This document shows positions 8,524 through 17,612 of a stretch of DNA of 64,000 nucleotides, one piece after another. A model generated the notes under the pieces. It was not told the DNA's origin. It saw nothing but the letters and a program-made list of their open reading frames with translations, and did not search any database. The DNA is from Bradyrhizobium sp. dw_78 (GTDB taxonomy: Bacteria; Pseudomonadota; Alphaproteobacteria; Rhizobiales; Xanthobacteraceae). Where the stretch lies: positions 248,001 through 312,000 of the forward strand of contig NZ_JAAVUS010000003.1 in assembly GCF_018449525.1 (NCBI RefSeq), in the 5' to 3' direction. Made by a program: the position numbers and the translations under genes. Each line of letters starts with the position of its first letter. Position 1 is the stretch's first letter.

Positions 8524-9700
8524 ATCTTGTCAAGTTTGCAACGGTGTAATTAACAGTGGTGGGCAGGGTTTGCTTGATTTGATCGAGGTGGATACCGGTT
8601 TCGGGGAAGCGCTTGTTCAGGAAGCGCTCGCCATCTGCAGAATACCGTCTCCCACCTTTAGCGAGGGAAACCGCGCGCAATACATCGCCGACCGGCTCCG
8701 CGAGTTTGGCCTGAAGCAGGTCGAAATCGATCATCTATCCAACGTGACGGCCTTGCTGCCTGCGGACGAGTGTCGAGCTCCTCCCATCATGCTCGTTGCG
8801 CATATCGATACGGTGTTTCCCGAAGGAACCAATGTCGAGCCCCGCTGGGATGGTCGGTATTGGCGGGCGCCGGGAATCCGGGACAACAGTGCATCCGCCG
8901 CGATCACGCTACTGCTGCCGGAACTGTTGCGCCGCAACGGCGTGAGATTGGCGCGCGATCTCATATTGGCATTCTCTGTCGGCGAAGAGGGGTTGGGCAA
9001 CCTTCGCGGCATGCGCGCCTTGATGGATCGATACGGCGATCGGGTCTCGGCGGTTATCGCCGTCGATGGAAATCTGGGTATCGTCAATCACATCGCGATC
9101 AGCGTGCGGCGGCTGGAAATCGCGGTCAAGACGGCGGGCGGTCATAGCTGGGCGGATGCTGGCAAGCCGAGCGCCGTGCATGTGCTTGCACGCGTCGCCG
9201 GAAAAATAAGCGAGATAGCGGTGCCTTCGAATCCGAAGACCGTTCTCAATATCGGAACCGTGAACGGAGGCACCTCCGTCAATGCGATCGCCCAGCAGGC
9301 CAATCTTTCGCTCGATATAAGGTCGCTGGATCATGCTGTCGTGCAGGCGCTTGAAGCGGAAGTGCGAGGTATCGTCGGCGCCATTCCTGCCGACGAACAG
9401 ATTGACGTTGCAATTTCCGTAATTGGAGATCGCCCGGGAGGAGAGATCGCCTCCAGTCATCCGCTGGTCCGGGCTATCCTGGACGGACTTGCGGGAGTTG
9501 GGGTAACGGGGTCGTTGTTGCCGGGCAGTACCGACGCCAACATCCCTCTTTCTCTTGGCATAGCCGCGGCTTCGATGGGTGTCACTTCCGGAGGAAGCAT
9601 TCACACCCTGCAAGAGTTTCTGGATCCTGAAAGTCTGCCGGTTGGAGCCGGCGCTCTTTTGCGGACTCTCATCTTGATGCAGGAGGATGCAAAGCCGTGA
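8516..9700 (+). CDS. M20-family metallohydrolase (peptidase/deacylase type)
   Basis: The frame gives 394 residues. Two-metal M20 motifs are present: VAHIDTVFPEG (first metal ligands), FSVGEEGLGN (catalytic Glu and ligand) and the distal GSTDANIPLSLG. The dimerisation lid around SVRRLEIAVKTAGGHSWAD resembles tripeptidase-T/carboxypeptidase-G2-like members, which cut C-terminal amide bonds. The ATG at 8516 sits inside the shared island motif; TTG at 8579 (after CAGGG) or GTG at 8588 are better starts and still leave about ten residues before the fold. The stop overlaps the next gene by four bases. In this setting it may cleave an amide formed after ring opening. Confidence 0.88.
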   Translation: MLSSCQVCNGVINSGGQGLLDLIEVDTGFGEALVQEALAICRIPSPTFSEGNRAQYIADRLREFGLKQVEIDHLSNVTALLPADECRAPPIMLVAHIDTVFPEGTNVEPRWDGRYWRAPGIRDNSASAAITLLLPELLRRNGVRLARDLILAFSVGEEGLGNLRGMRALMDRYGDRVSAVIAVDGNLGIVNHIAISVRRLEIAVKTAGGHSWADAGKPSAVHVLARVAGKISEIAVPSNPKTVLNIGTVNGGTSVNAIAQQANLSLDIRSLDHAVVQALEAEVRGIVGAIPADEQIDVAISVIGDRPGGEIASSHPLVRAILDGLAGVGVTGSLLPGSTDANIPLSLGIAAASMGVTSGGSIHTLQEFLDPESLPVGAGALLRTLILMQEDAKP

Positions 9701-10851
9701 TCACCGTATTGAGGAACTGTCGTCTTCATAATCCCAGGGAAGTCGGGATTCGCGATGTACTTGTCGCGGATCATCGTATCGCAGCCGTCGAGAGCTCTTT
9801 GCCGCGAGTTGGTTTGTCTGACGTCAGGGAAATTGACTGTCAGGGCAAAATAGTGGCGCCTGGGTTCATCGACAGCCACGTCCATATACTTGGTGGCGGC
9901 GGCAGCAACGGCCCAATCACCCGCGGGCCCGAACTGAATCTCACGGAATTTACCACCAACGGAACAACCACGGTGGTCGGATTGCTGGGCGCCGACGGGT
10001 TGACGCGAGACTTGATGGGCTTGCTGGCGAAAGCGCGCGCTCTCGAGCTCGAAGGAATGTCAGCTTACATTCTTCTCGGCGCTTACGATCTACCGCTTCC
10101 TTCCTTCACCGGCGATCTCAAGAAGGACATCGTCCTGGTTTCCAATGCGCTCGGCATCGGCGAAGTGGCGATCGCGGACGAACGTTCGTCGCAGCCGACG
10201 CTTGAGGAGATCATCCGTATCGGTGCCGATGCCCGCATCGCCGGGCGCCTGGCCGGTCGCGGCGGATTCGTCAACATCCATATCGGACCGGGAAAGAAAG
10301 GCATCCAACTGCTGTTCGACGCGGTCGAACAGAGCGATCTGCCGCCCAACACCTACTTGCCCACACACTGCAATCGAAACGGCGCCGTGCTTGACCAGAT
10401 GGTCAAGTGGGGCGAGCTGGGCGGACCGATAGATCTCACCACCATCAGAACCATCCCGGGATTCGTTGCGTGTCCCGACGCAGTGGAGTTCTTGCTCGGG
10501 AAAGGCGTGCCGCTCGAACGGCTCAGCATGAGCACAGATGGCGGAGGAGTTTATCCCCACCTGTCGGACGCGCGGGGCAACTCCACAATGGCGCGCTGGG
10601 AGACCAGCGCTCTCCATTATGAATTCAAGAGCGTGGTGGATGCAGGCATAGATATTGCATCCGCGTTAAGCATAGTGAGCGCAAATCCGGCCCGGCATTT
10701 GCGACTCTATCCGCGAAAGGGCGTGATCGCTGCAGGATCGGATGCCGATCTTGTCGTTCTCAATGAGGATCTGACCATCGATAAGGTTATCGCCATGGGG
10801 CAGTTGATGGTGGATGGCGGACAGGCGGTCGTCAAAGGAGTCTTCGAATAG
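9697..10851 (+). CDS. Isoaspartyl-dipeptidase-like amidohydrolase with altered active site
   Basis: The 384-residue protein follows E. coli IadA along its length. Zinc ligands correspond to His61, His63, His195, His224 and Asp281, and the substrate-carboxylate arginines to Arg163 and Arg227, with Tyr130 also kept. Two key positions differ. The carboxylated lysine that bridges the zincs (Lys162 in E. coli) is Glu156, and the glutamate that holds the substrate alpha-amino group (Glu77) is Ser70. The enzyme may therefore open a cyclic amide or cut an amide lacking that amino group, rather than an isoaspartyl peptide. It starts at a GTG overlapping the M20 stop. The comparison uses the IadA sequence from memory. 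Confidence 0.85.
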   Translation: MITVLRNCRLHNPREVGIRDVLVADHRIAAVESSLPRVGLSDVREIDCQGKIVAPGFIDSHVHILGGGGSNGPITRGPELNLTEFTTNGTTTVVGLLGADGLTRDLMGLLAKARALELEGMSAYILLGAYDLPLPSFTGDLKKDIVLVSNALGIGEVAIADERSSQPTLEEIIRIGADARIAGRLAGRGGFVNIHIGPGKKGIQLLFDAVEQSDLPPNTYLPTHCNRNGAVLDQMVKWGELGGPIDLTTIRTIPGFVACPDAVEFLLGKGVPLERLSMSTDGGGVYPHLSDARGNSTMARWETSALHYEFKSVVDAGIDIASALSIVSANPARHLRLYPRKGVIAAGSDADLVVLNEDLTIDKVIAMGQLMVDGGQAVVKGVFE

Positions 10852-11072
10852 CGTGTCCGACATCGTCAAAGCCGATTTCAGGAATTGTTGAGCGAGGCTC
10901 TGATCTCCTTGATTGCGGCTAATCGTTCAGAAGGTTTCGAGCGCGGCGGGCATGATGCCGCTTCCGTCGGAACTGCCCGAGTTTACGCCCCTGATCGCAA
11001 AACAGAGCGTTCGTAAGCGACGTTCTGCGATCTCCTGAAAGAGGGCGTGCCGAGAGTGAATGGAGAAGCGAC
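10852..11072. other. Gap between hydrolase and transporter genes
   Basis: A 221-base gap with no credible gene. The core ATCAATGACGG motif is absent here, so the transporter genes either have a different promoter or are read through from upstream. Confidence 0.4.
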
Positions 11073-12041
11073 GTGGTCATGAAACTGAGCCGTATCGTAT
11101 TGTCGGTTATATTGCTATGCGGCTTTGCGCAGTCATCCCAGGCGCTCGACTATCCCACCAAGTTCGTTCGACTGATCATTCCCTTTCCGCCGGGAGGCGG
11201 ATCGGAAGCGCAGGCAAGAACGCTGGCCATGCAGCTCAGCAAGATGTGGAATCAGCAGGTCATCGTCGAGAACAGGCCCGGAGCAGGGACGACCATAGGC
11301 GCGGCGTACGTGGCCAATTCGGCGCCCGATGGCTACACGCTCTATTTGAACAGCGTTTCTCACACCGTGGCTGCCAGCCTCTACAGCAACCTCAGATACG
11401 ATCCCGTCAAGAGCTTTACGCCGATCTCGCGCCTGTCGACCTCTCCGTTCATATTGCTGGTCAATCCCTCGCTTGGCGTAAATTCGATGGCTGATTTGCT
11501 GGCGCTGGCGCGCAGCAAGCCGGGTAAACTGAACTATGGAACGACCGGGGTCGGCGCCGGTCCGTATTTGGCCGCGCAAATGATGGTCGCCACTACCAAG
11601 ATCGACGCGCGGCACGTTCCCTTCAACGGCTCGGGGCCGCTGCTGACGGCGGTGCTCGGAAATGTCGTCGACTTCGGCTTCGGCGATCCGAGCGCGTTGC
11701 CGTCGATCAAGGCCGGCACGTTGAAGGCGCTGGGCGTGACCAGCATCAAGCGTTCTGCGATCCTTCCTGACGTGCCGACGTTCGATGAGACCATTCAAAA
11801 AGGCTTCGACATGGCGAATTGGAGTTCGATCCTGGCGCCCGCCAACACGCCGCCCGAAATCGTCAACTTCATTAACCAGTCGATCGCTACGGCCGTGAAG
11901 TCGCCCGAGATGATCAAGGCCTTTGCCGCTCAGGGCTTTGAGCCAGCACCCAGCAGCCCGGAAGAACTTCGCGAGCTGATGATTTCCGAAGTAAAGAAGT
12001 ACCACGATGTGCTGGAAGCGGCAGGCGTCAAGCCGCAATGA
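11073..12041 (+). CDS. tctC: TctC/Bug-family periplasmic solute-binding protein
   Basis: The 322-residue protein has a signal peptide (residues about 1-26, ending SSQA) and the Bug-family fold: VRLIIPFPPGGGSEAQAR (beta1 and ligand loop), VIVENRPGAGTTIGA, and PLLTAVLGNVVDFGFGDPS. Bug proteins bind small carboxylates or amides and hand them to TctAB. GGAG lies 7 bases before the GTG at 11073; an in-frame ATG follows at 11079. It is the first gene of a tctCBA set and should capture the substrate of the island's pathway. The ligand is unknown, but a carboxylate is the usual type. Confidence 0.92.
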   Translation: MVMKLSRIVLSVILLCGFAQSSQALDYPTKFVRLIIPFPPGGGSEAQARTLAMQLSKMWNQQVIVENRPGAGTTIGAAYVANSAPDGYTLYLNSVSHTVAASLYSNLRYDPVKSFTPISRLSTSPFILLVNPSLGVNSMADLLALARSKPGKLNYGTTGVGAGPYLAAQMMVATTKIDARHVPFNGSGPLLTAVLGNVVDFGFGDPSALPSIKAGTLKALGVTSIKRSAILPDVPTFDETIQKGFDMANWSSILAPANTPPEIVNFINQSIATAVKSPEMIKAFAAQGFEPAPSSPEELRELMISEVKKYHDVLEAAGVKPQ

Positions 12042-12150
12042 AAAGTCGGGGTTCTTCGTTGTCGAGCGCTGCATCCTGTCACGGACGTAACTCGCTCGAC
12101 GTGGTTTGCGGAGAATTTATTTTCGAGTTGCGCGACAGGAAGTCGGAGAG

Positions 12151-12615
12151 ATGAAGCCGTTCGCGAGAGTTAGTAGGGATCATTATGCCGGCGGCCTGGT
12201 GGCGCTGATCGGTCTGGGAACGATCGCTCAGGCCAGCCGCTACGATCTCGGGACTCGAGAGATGATGGGTTCGGGATTCTTTCCGATGATACTGGGAAGC
12301 GTTCTGCTGGCGGTGGGAGTGCTTATCTTCGTCAGCGCGGGCCGCGCTGCAGCGGACCGGCATGAGGGAAACGATCTCGGCGCTCCGGAGTGGCGGGGAT
12401 GGGTCTGCATTATCGCCGGGATGTCGCTCTTCATTTTTCTCGCCGAAAGGCGTGGCCTTTTGCCGGCGACATTCGCATGCGTCTTCGTTTCCGCGCTTGG
12501 CGATAAAAACTCCAGCTTCAAGAGCGCGTTGGTCCTCGCTGCCGGCATGAGCGTTCTCGGCATCGCGCTGTTTTCATACGGGCTGAAAATTCCCCTCCCC
12601 GTGCTGAACTGGTGA
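12151..12615 (+). CDS. tctB: TctB-family small membrane subunit
   Basis: The 154-residue inner-membrane protein has four hydrophobic segments, including VALIGLGTIAQA and FFPMILGSVLLAVGVLIF, and the family's N-terminal tyrosine/glycine-rich turn (SRYDLGTREMMGSGFFP). It pairs with TctA in the tripartite tricarboxylate transporter, driven by the ion gradient. The ATG at 12151 is chosen because it begins just before the first membrane segment and follows GGAG; longer starts add a non-conserved basic stretch. The stop touches the start of tctA. Confidence 0.88.
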   Translation: MKPFARVSRDHYAGGLVALIGLGTIAQASRYDLGTREMMGSGFFPMILGSVLLAVGVLIFVSAGRAAADRHEGNDLGAPEWRGWVCIIAGMSLFIFLAERRGLLPATFACVFVSALGDKNSSFKSALVLAAGMSVLGIALFSYGLKIPLPVLNW

Positions 12616-12616
12616 T

Positions 12617-14152
12617 GTGATGTTTGCGACGGCGATAGCGGATCTATCTCATGGTTTTGGAGTGGCATTCCAGCCGCACAACTTCCTGGCGTGTCTCGTC
12701 GGGGTGTTGATGGGTAATCTCGTCGGCGTCCTTCCCGGCATGGGGGTGATGGCTGCGATTTCGATTCTGCTTCCCGTTACATTTTCGATGCCGCCTGTGG
12801 CGGCCATTCTGATGCTCGCGGGCATCTATTATGGCGCCCAATATGGCGGAGCGATCTGCTCGATCCTGCTGAACCTGCCATGTCACCCGCCGCATGCGGT
12901 GACCTGCCTGGATGGTTACCCGCTCACGCAGCAAGGCAAGGGCGGAACCGCTTTGGGAATCACCATGATGGCGTCGTTCGTCGGCGCATCGTTCGGCATA
13001 ACCGAGATGATCTTTTTCGCGCCCGTGCTTGTCAGGGTGGCGCTCAAATTCGGTCCTCCGGAAATTTGCTCACTGATGCTGTTGGGGCTTTTGGCAGGCT
13101 CGACGTTGACGCGCGGGTCTCCGCTGAAGGGCGTTGCAATGACGACGCTTGGCCTGACGCTCGGCCTTGTCGGTTCGGACGCGTTGAACGGAACGGAACG
13201 ATTCACATTCGGCCTGCTTGATCTGGCCGACGGCATCGACGTCGTCGCGCTGGCTCTCGGCTTGTTCGGCATCGCCGAGTTTCTAAAAAGCGTAAACAAG
13301 ATCGTTCCTCTTCATGCGTCCCGGGCGAAGCTCCGGCTCCGGGACATGCGGCCTAGCCGGGCGGATATCAAGGCGGCATCGATTCCAATGCTGCGCGGGA
13401 CGATCATCGGCAGTTTGTGCGCGCTCATTCCTGGAACGGGCCCGACGATCGCTTCGTTCATCTCATATGCCACTGAAAAGAAGCTCTCGAAGACGCCCGA
13501 GAGATTCGGCCGCGGTGCGATCGAGGGAGTCGCCGCTCCGGAAGCCTCGACGCATTCTGCGGTGCAGGGCGATTTCATTCCGACGATGAGTCTCGGCATT
13601 CCCGGCGACGCGGTAATGGCACTGCTCCTTGCGGCGCTTACGATTCAGGGAATTAGCCCCGGTCCGCAATTGATCAGCGACCATCCCGATATTTTCTGGG
13701 GCCTGATCGCAAGCTTCTGGGTCGGAAATATTCTTCTTGTCGTTCTCAACGTGCCGCTGATCGGGCTGTGGGTAAAGCTGCTTACGGTGCCCTACAAGTA
13801 TCTATATCCCAGTGCCCTGTTTTTCGTTTGCGTCGGAGTCTACAGCACGAACAACGACCTGTTTCAGGTCGGCGAAACGCTCGCGATCGGTATTGCCGGC
13901 TACGTGCTGCTGACGCTTGGTTTTCATCCAGCGCCGATACTTCTCGGTTTCGTTCTCGGGCCCCGTTTCGAGGAAAATCTCCGCAGGACGATGCTGATCT
14001 CGCGGGGCGATTTCGCGGTGTTCGTGGAGCGGCCGATCAGCGCCGTCTTTCTCGCGCTTTGTGTCATCCTGATCGGAACGCAGATCTATTTGAAATGGCG
14101 CAAGGACAGCGTCGAGGAGCCGTCTGCTCCGGCCCCGATCTTCGATAGTTGA
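12617..14152 (+). CDS. tctA: TctA-family large permease subunit
   Basis: The 511-residue polytopic permease has the TctA signature segments: GVLPGMGVMAAISILLPVTF, then GAQYGGAICSILLNLP and, in the second half, GALIPGTGPTIASF-type and SLGIPGDAVMALLLAA repeats (the duplicated gate motifs). It starts at GTG 12617 or ATG 12620, one base after the tctB stop, so the two are translationally coupled. With TctC and TctB it forms the island's uptake system. Confidence 0.93.
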   Translation: MMFATAIADLSHGFGVAFQPHNFLACLVGVLMGNLVGVLPGMGVMAAISILLPVTFSMPPVAAILMLAGIYYGAQYGGAICSILLNLPCHPPHAVTCLDGYPLTQQGKGGTALGITMMASFVGASFGITEMIFFAPVLVRVALKFGPPEICSLMLLGLLAGSTLTRGSPLKGVAMTTLGLTLGLVGSDALNGTERFTFGLLDLADGIDVVALALGLFGIAEFLKSVNKIVPLHASRAKLRLRDMRPSRADIKAASIPMLRGTIIGSLCALIPGTGPTIASFISYATEKKLSKTPERFGRGAIEGVAAPEASTHSAVQGDFIPTMSLGIPGDAVMALLLAALTIQGISPGPQLISDHPDIFWGLIASFWVGNILLVVLNVPLIGLWVKLLTVPYKYLYPSALFFVCVGVYSTNNDLFQVGETLAIGIAGYVLLTLGFHPAPILLGFVLGPRFEENLRRTMLISRGDFAVFVERPISAVFLALCVILIGTQIYLKWRKDSVEEPSAPAPIFDS

Positions 14153-14249
14153 CCTACACGGGAGGCATGTGGATATGCTTGTTACCGGGGGTGTCTAACC
14201 ATCTAATGTTGACCGGAACGCGGGAAGTGCGCTGCCCGAAGGGACGATC

Positions 14250-16661
14250 ATGCTGACGGCAGAAATCACGCGTCTGTTTTCGCACGAGGAAGCTCGTTGG
14301 CGGCTTGCGACATTCGAAGCACAGCCGCTTCAGGAATTGCTGGGACGATCACGGGCCTTGAAGCGAGAAGGTCATGGCTCAGCGATCAGCTATTCGCGCA
14401 AGGTGTTTATTCCGTTGACTCAGCTCTGCCGGGACGTGTGCGGTTACTGCACTTTCGCCCAAAGTCCCCGGCAGGTTCGAAAGCCGTTCCTGTCGCCTGA
14501 AGACGTACTGTCCATTGCCCGGGCGGGCGAGAAGATGGGATGTCGCGAAGCCTTGTTCACGCTGGGCGACAAGCCGGAATTGCGTTACGAGGCCGCGCGC
14601 GAGGCACTACGTGAACTCGGCTTTGCAACGACGATGGACTACCTGGTTGCGGTATGCGCGCTGGTCCTGAAGGAAACCAGCCTCCTGCCTCACGTTAACG
14701 CCGGCGTGATGAGCGAAGAAGAACTTGTGCGGCTGCGCAGGGTCAGCGTTTCGCAGGGGATCATGCTGGAAACGATTTCGCCCCGCCTGGGTGAACGCGG
14801 CGGCGCGCATTTCGGCTCGCCGGACAAGGACCCGCAGCTTCGAATGGCGATGATCGCCGCAGCCGGCCGACAACGCATTCCGTTCACCAGCGGGATTCTG
14901 ATCGGTATCGGCGAGACTCGGCTCGAACGCATTCAATCGCTACTGGCGTTGAAGAATCTGCACGAGCGCTACGGTCATCTTCAGGAAATCATCATTCAGA
15001 ATTTCCGGGCCAAGCCCGACACGCGCTTTGCAAACAGCCGGGAACCGGATATCGACGATCTGCTCTGGTCCGCCGCCGTCGCTCGGCACATCTTCGGCGC
15101 GGCCATGAACATTCAGGTGCCGCCCAATCTTAGCTATTCCGATTTTCCGGAATTGCTGGACTCGGGTATCAATGATTGGGGCGGCATTTCCCCCGTGACC
15201 GCCGACCACGTCAACCCGGAAGCGCCCTGGCCGGAGATCGCGCAGCTTCAAAGCGCGACGGAGAGGGCCGGCTGCACCCTGCAGCAACGTCTTGCAATCT
15301 ATCCTTCCTATGTGGCGAATGCGGGCAAATGGCTGGATCGTGCGCTGATGCATAAAGTGCTGCGCGAAGTCGATGCCGATGGATTCGTCCGCGAGGACGG
15401 CTGGATGCCGGGATCGCTGGAACGCCTGCCGACGCCACCGCCTGCAGTGCGAGCGGATCGCGGCATCGATGAGCTACTCCAGCGCGCCGCAGCGGGATCG
15501 CGCCTGTCGGAAGGAGACATCGTCAGGCTGTTCTCGGCCCGAAGCGGCGACGTCGATGTCATCTGTTCCGCCGCGGATGAACTGAGAGCACGGATGAATG
15601 GCGCTATCGTCCGCTATGTGGTCAACCGGAATATCAACTATACCAATGTTTGCAGCTATCGATGCAGCTTTTGCGCGTTCTCGAAGGGAAAGACCAGCGA
15701 GACTCTGCGCGGCAAGCCCTATGACCTGGCGCTGGATGAAGTGGCGCGGCGCGCGCGCGAGGCGTGGGATCGCGGTGCGACTGAAGTCTGCATGCAGGGC
15801 GGTATCAACCCAAGCTATACCGGCGAAAAGTATCTGGAACTGCTGCGTGTGGTGAAAGCGGAGGTCCCGGGTATGCATGTGCATGCCTTCTCGCCGCTGG
15901 AGATTTCGCAGGGCGCGTCGACGCTCGGAATAGGTACGCGCCGCTATCTCGAAATTCTGCGCGACGCCGGTCTCGGCTCGTTGCCTGGCACGGCGGCCGA
16001 AATACTCGACGACGAGGTGAGGGCATCGATCTGCCCCGACAAGCTCAACACCCGGGAATGGCTGGACGTCATCGCCGCGGCGCATGAGGTGGGCTTACGC
16101 ACGACGTCCACAATCATGTTCGGTCATATCGAGCATCCGGCAAGCTGGGCCAGGCACTTGCTGCATCTGCGCGACCTGCAGGAACGAACCGGCGGCATCA
16201 CCGAGTTCGTGCCGCTGCCGTTCGTGCATATGGAAGCGCCGATGTCGCTGCGGGGACAGTCGCGTATCGGGCCGACATGGCGTGAAGTGCGGTTGATGCA
16301 TGCGGTCTCGCGCCTCGTCCTCAACCCGCTGATCACCAATATCCAGGCGTCGTGGGTCAAGCTCGGGGAAGCCGGACTCGCGGCCCTGCTTCAGAGCGGC
16401 GTTAATGATCTCGGTGGCACCTTGATGAATGAAAGCATTTCACGCGCTGCGGGCACGCAGCATGGCCAGGAATTCGCGCCTGAACAGATGGAAGCGCTCA
16501 TCGAGACGCTGGGACGGCGGCCGCAGCAGCGCACGACGCTCTACGGGCCGGTATCGAGAGAGCGCTACGAGGCGAGCTTTGGCGTGCCCGCGCTGGCCGA
16601 ACTCATTATGACGCCGTTCGGATCGAGGACTTCTGTCCGCGACGGTTTAGCAAGCTTCTGA
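14250..16661 (+). CDS. fbiC: FbiC: fused CofG-CofH, 7,8-didemethyl-8-hydroxy-5-deazariboflavin (Fo) synthase
   Basis: This 803-residue double radical-SAM enzyme makes the deazaflavin Fo from tyrosine and the riboflavin precursor 5-amino-6-ribitylaminouracil. The N-terminal CofG half has the cluster motif CRDVCGYC (Cys60, 64, 67); the C-terminal CofH half has CSYRCSFC (Cys468, 472, 475) in the family-typical NINYTNVC...AFSKG setting. The fusion is the actinobacterial FbiC arrangement; methanogens have separate cofG and cofH. The F420 reductase gene follows 8 bases later. No cofC, cofD or cofE, needed to turn Fo into F420, is present in the window, so Fo itself may be used or the rest is encoded elsewhere. 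Confidence 0.95.
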   Translation: MLTAEITRLFSHEEARWRLATFEAQPLQELLGRSRALKREGHGSAISYSRKVFIPLTQLCRDVCGYCTFAQSPRQVRKPFLSPEDVLSIARAGEKMGCREALFTLGDKPELRYEAAREALRELGFATTMDYLVAVCALVLKETSLLPHVNAGVMSEEELVRLRRVSVSQGIMLETISPRLGERGGAHFGSPDKDPQLRMAMIAAAGRQRIPFTSGILIGIGETRLERIQSLLALKNLHERYGHLQEIIIQNFRAKPDTRFANSREPDIDDLLWSAAVARHIFGAAMNIQVPPNLSYSDFPELLDSGINDWGGISPVTADHVNPEAPWPEIAQLQSATERAGCTLQQRLAIYPSYVANAGKWLDRALMHKVLREVDADGFVREDGWMPGSLERLPTPPPAVRADRGIDELLQRAAAGSRLSEGDIVRLFSARSGDVDVICSAADELRARMNGAIVRYVVNRNINYTNVCSYRCSFCAFSKGKTSETLRGKPYDLALDEVARRAREAWDRGATEVCMQGGINPSYTGEKYLELLRVVKAEVPGMHVHAFSPLEISQGASTLGIGTRRYLEILRDAGLGSLPGTAAEILDDEVRASICPDKLNTREWLDVIAAAHEVGLRTTSTIMFGHIEHPASWARHLLHLRDLQERTGGITEFVPLPFVHMEAPMSLRGQSRIGPTWREVRLMHAVSRLVLNPLITNIQASWVKLGEAGLAALLQSGVNDLGGTLMNESISRAAGTQHGQEFAPEQMEALIETLGRRPQQRTTLYGPVSRERYEASFGVPALAELIMTPFGSRTSVRDGLASF

Positions 16662-16669
16662 GGAAAATA

Positions 16670-17338
16670 ATGGCTTCAACCAAATATACGATCTGTGTCG
16701 TGGGTGGAACTGGCGCCGAAGGTGGAGGTTTGGCGCTGCGCTGGGCGCGACACGGTCACGATGTCGTCATCGGTTCTCGCGATGGCGAAAAAGCAAGGAT
16801 GGCGGCGCGGGAGCTGAATGGCCTGCTTGGAACAGAGGCCATCCGGGGCGTGGAGAGTCGGGACGGGGTGCAGTTTGCCGAGATTGTCGTCCTGGCTGTG
16901 CCGTTCTCGGGCCAGATGTCGACGGTGGAGTCCCTGAAGGATGCGTTACGGGGAAAGATTCTGATCGATGTTACGGTGCCGTTAGTTCCGCCCAAGGTCT
17001 CAAGGGTGCAATTGCCGGAATCGGACTCCTGCGTGGTTGCAGTTCAATCGTTATTGGGAGATCAGGTTCGCGTCGTTTCGGCGTTTCAAAACGTCTCCGC
17101 ACATAAGCTGAAACATCTCGACACACACATTGAATGTGACGTGCTTGTCGCCAGCGATGACAAGGACGCCCGACAGATCGGCATTCAGTTGGCGGCTGAT
17201 GCGGGCTTGCGCGGTATCGATGCGGGTGCGCTTGCCAACTCGGTGGTGGCTGAAAGCCTGACATCGGCATTAATCTGGATTAACCGGACCTACAAGGTGC
17301 CCGATGCTGGCATCCGCATTACGGGACTTCCAATCTGA
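16670..17338 (+). CDS. NADPH-dependent F420 oxidoreductase (Fno/NpdG family)
   Basis: The 222-residue Rossmann protein begins YTICVVGGTGAEGGGLALRW and continues VVIGSR, the NADP-binding fingerprint of F420H2:NADP+ oxidoreductase; LIDVTVPLVPP and the C-terminal LTSALIWINRTYKVPDAGIR are also family-specific. It exchanges hydride between NADPH and F420 (or Fo, which has the same deazaflavin ring). It lies 8 bases after fbiC, so synthesis and reduction of the cofactor are co-expressed. It is the last gene of the cargo. Its likely job is to supply reduced deazaflavin to the LLM oxidoreductase at 3326. Confidence 0.93.
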   Translation: MASTKYTICVVGGTGAEGGGLALRWARHGHDVVIGSRDGEKARMAARELNGLLGTEAIRGVESRDGVQFAEIVVLAVPFSGQMSTVESLKDALRGKILIDVTVPLVPPKVSRVQLPESDSCVVAVQSLLGDQVRVVSAFQNVSAHKLKHLDTHIECDVLVASDDKDARQIGIQLAADAGLRGIDAGALANSVVAESLTSALIWINRTYKVPDAGIRITGLPI

Positions 17339-17612
17339 TCGAGTGAAAGAGACTACGGCTTGTCGAGTTGATCCTGTCCGAATTGGCCGCAGTCGTTCGC
17401 GCGAGACAATATAGGTGCCGAAGAGCTATCCAACCAAATCCAACCTTCCGTCGAACATCTTCGCCCACACTTAGGCCCATACTAGCGTGAAGATTGCACG
17501 CGAATTGGAGCGAATGCGAGAGAGGTCCGGCGCACAGCTCGTGCCTGCGGCTCAAGGGTTTCTCGAATTCCGGCGAACGTATGCACATGAGGGTGAGATA
17601 TATAGATTTGGA

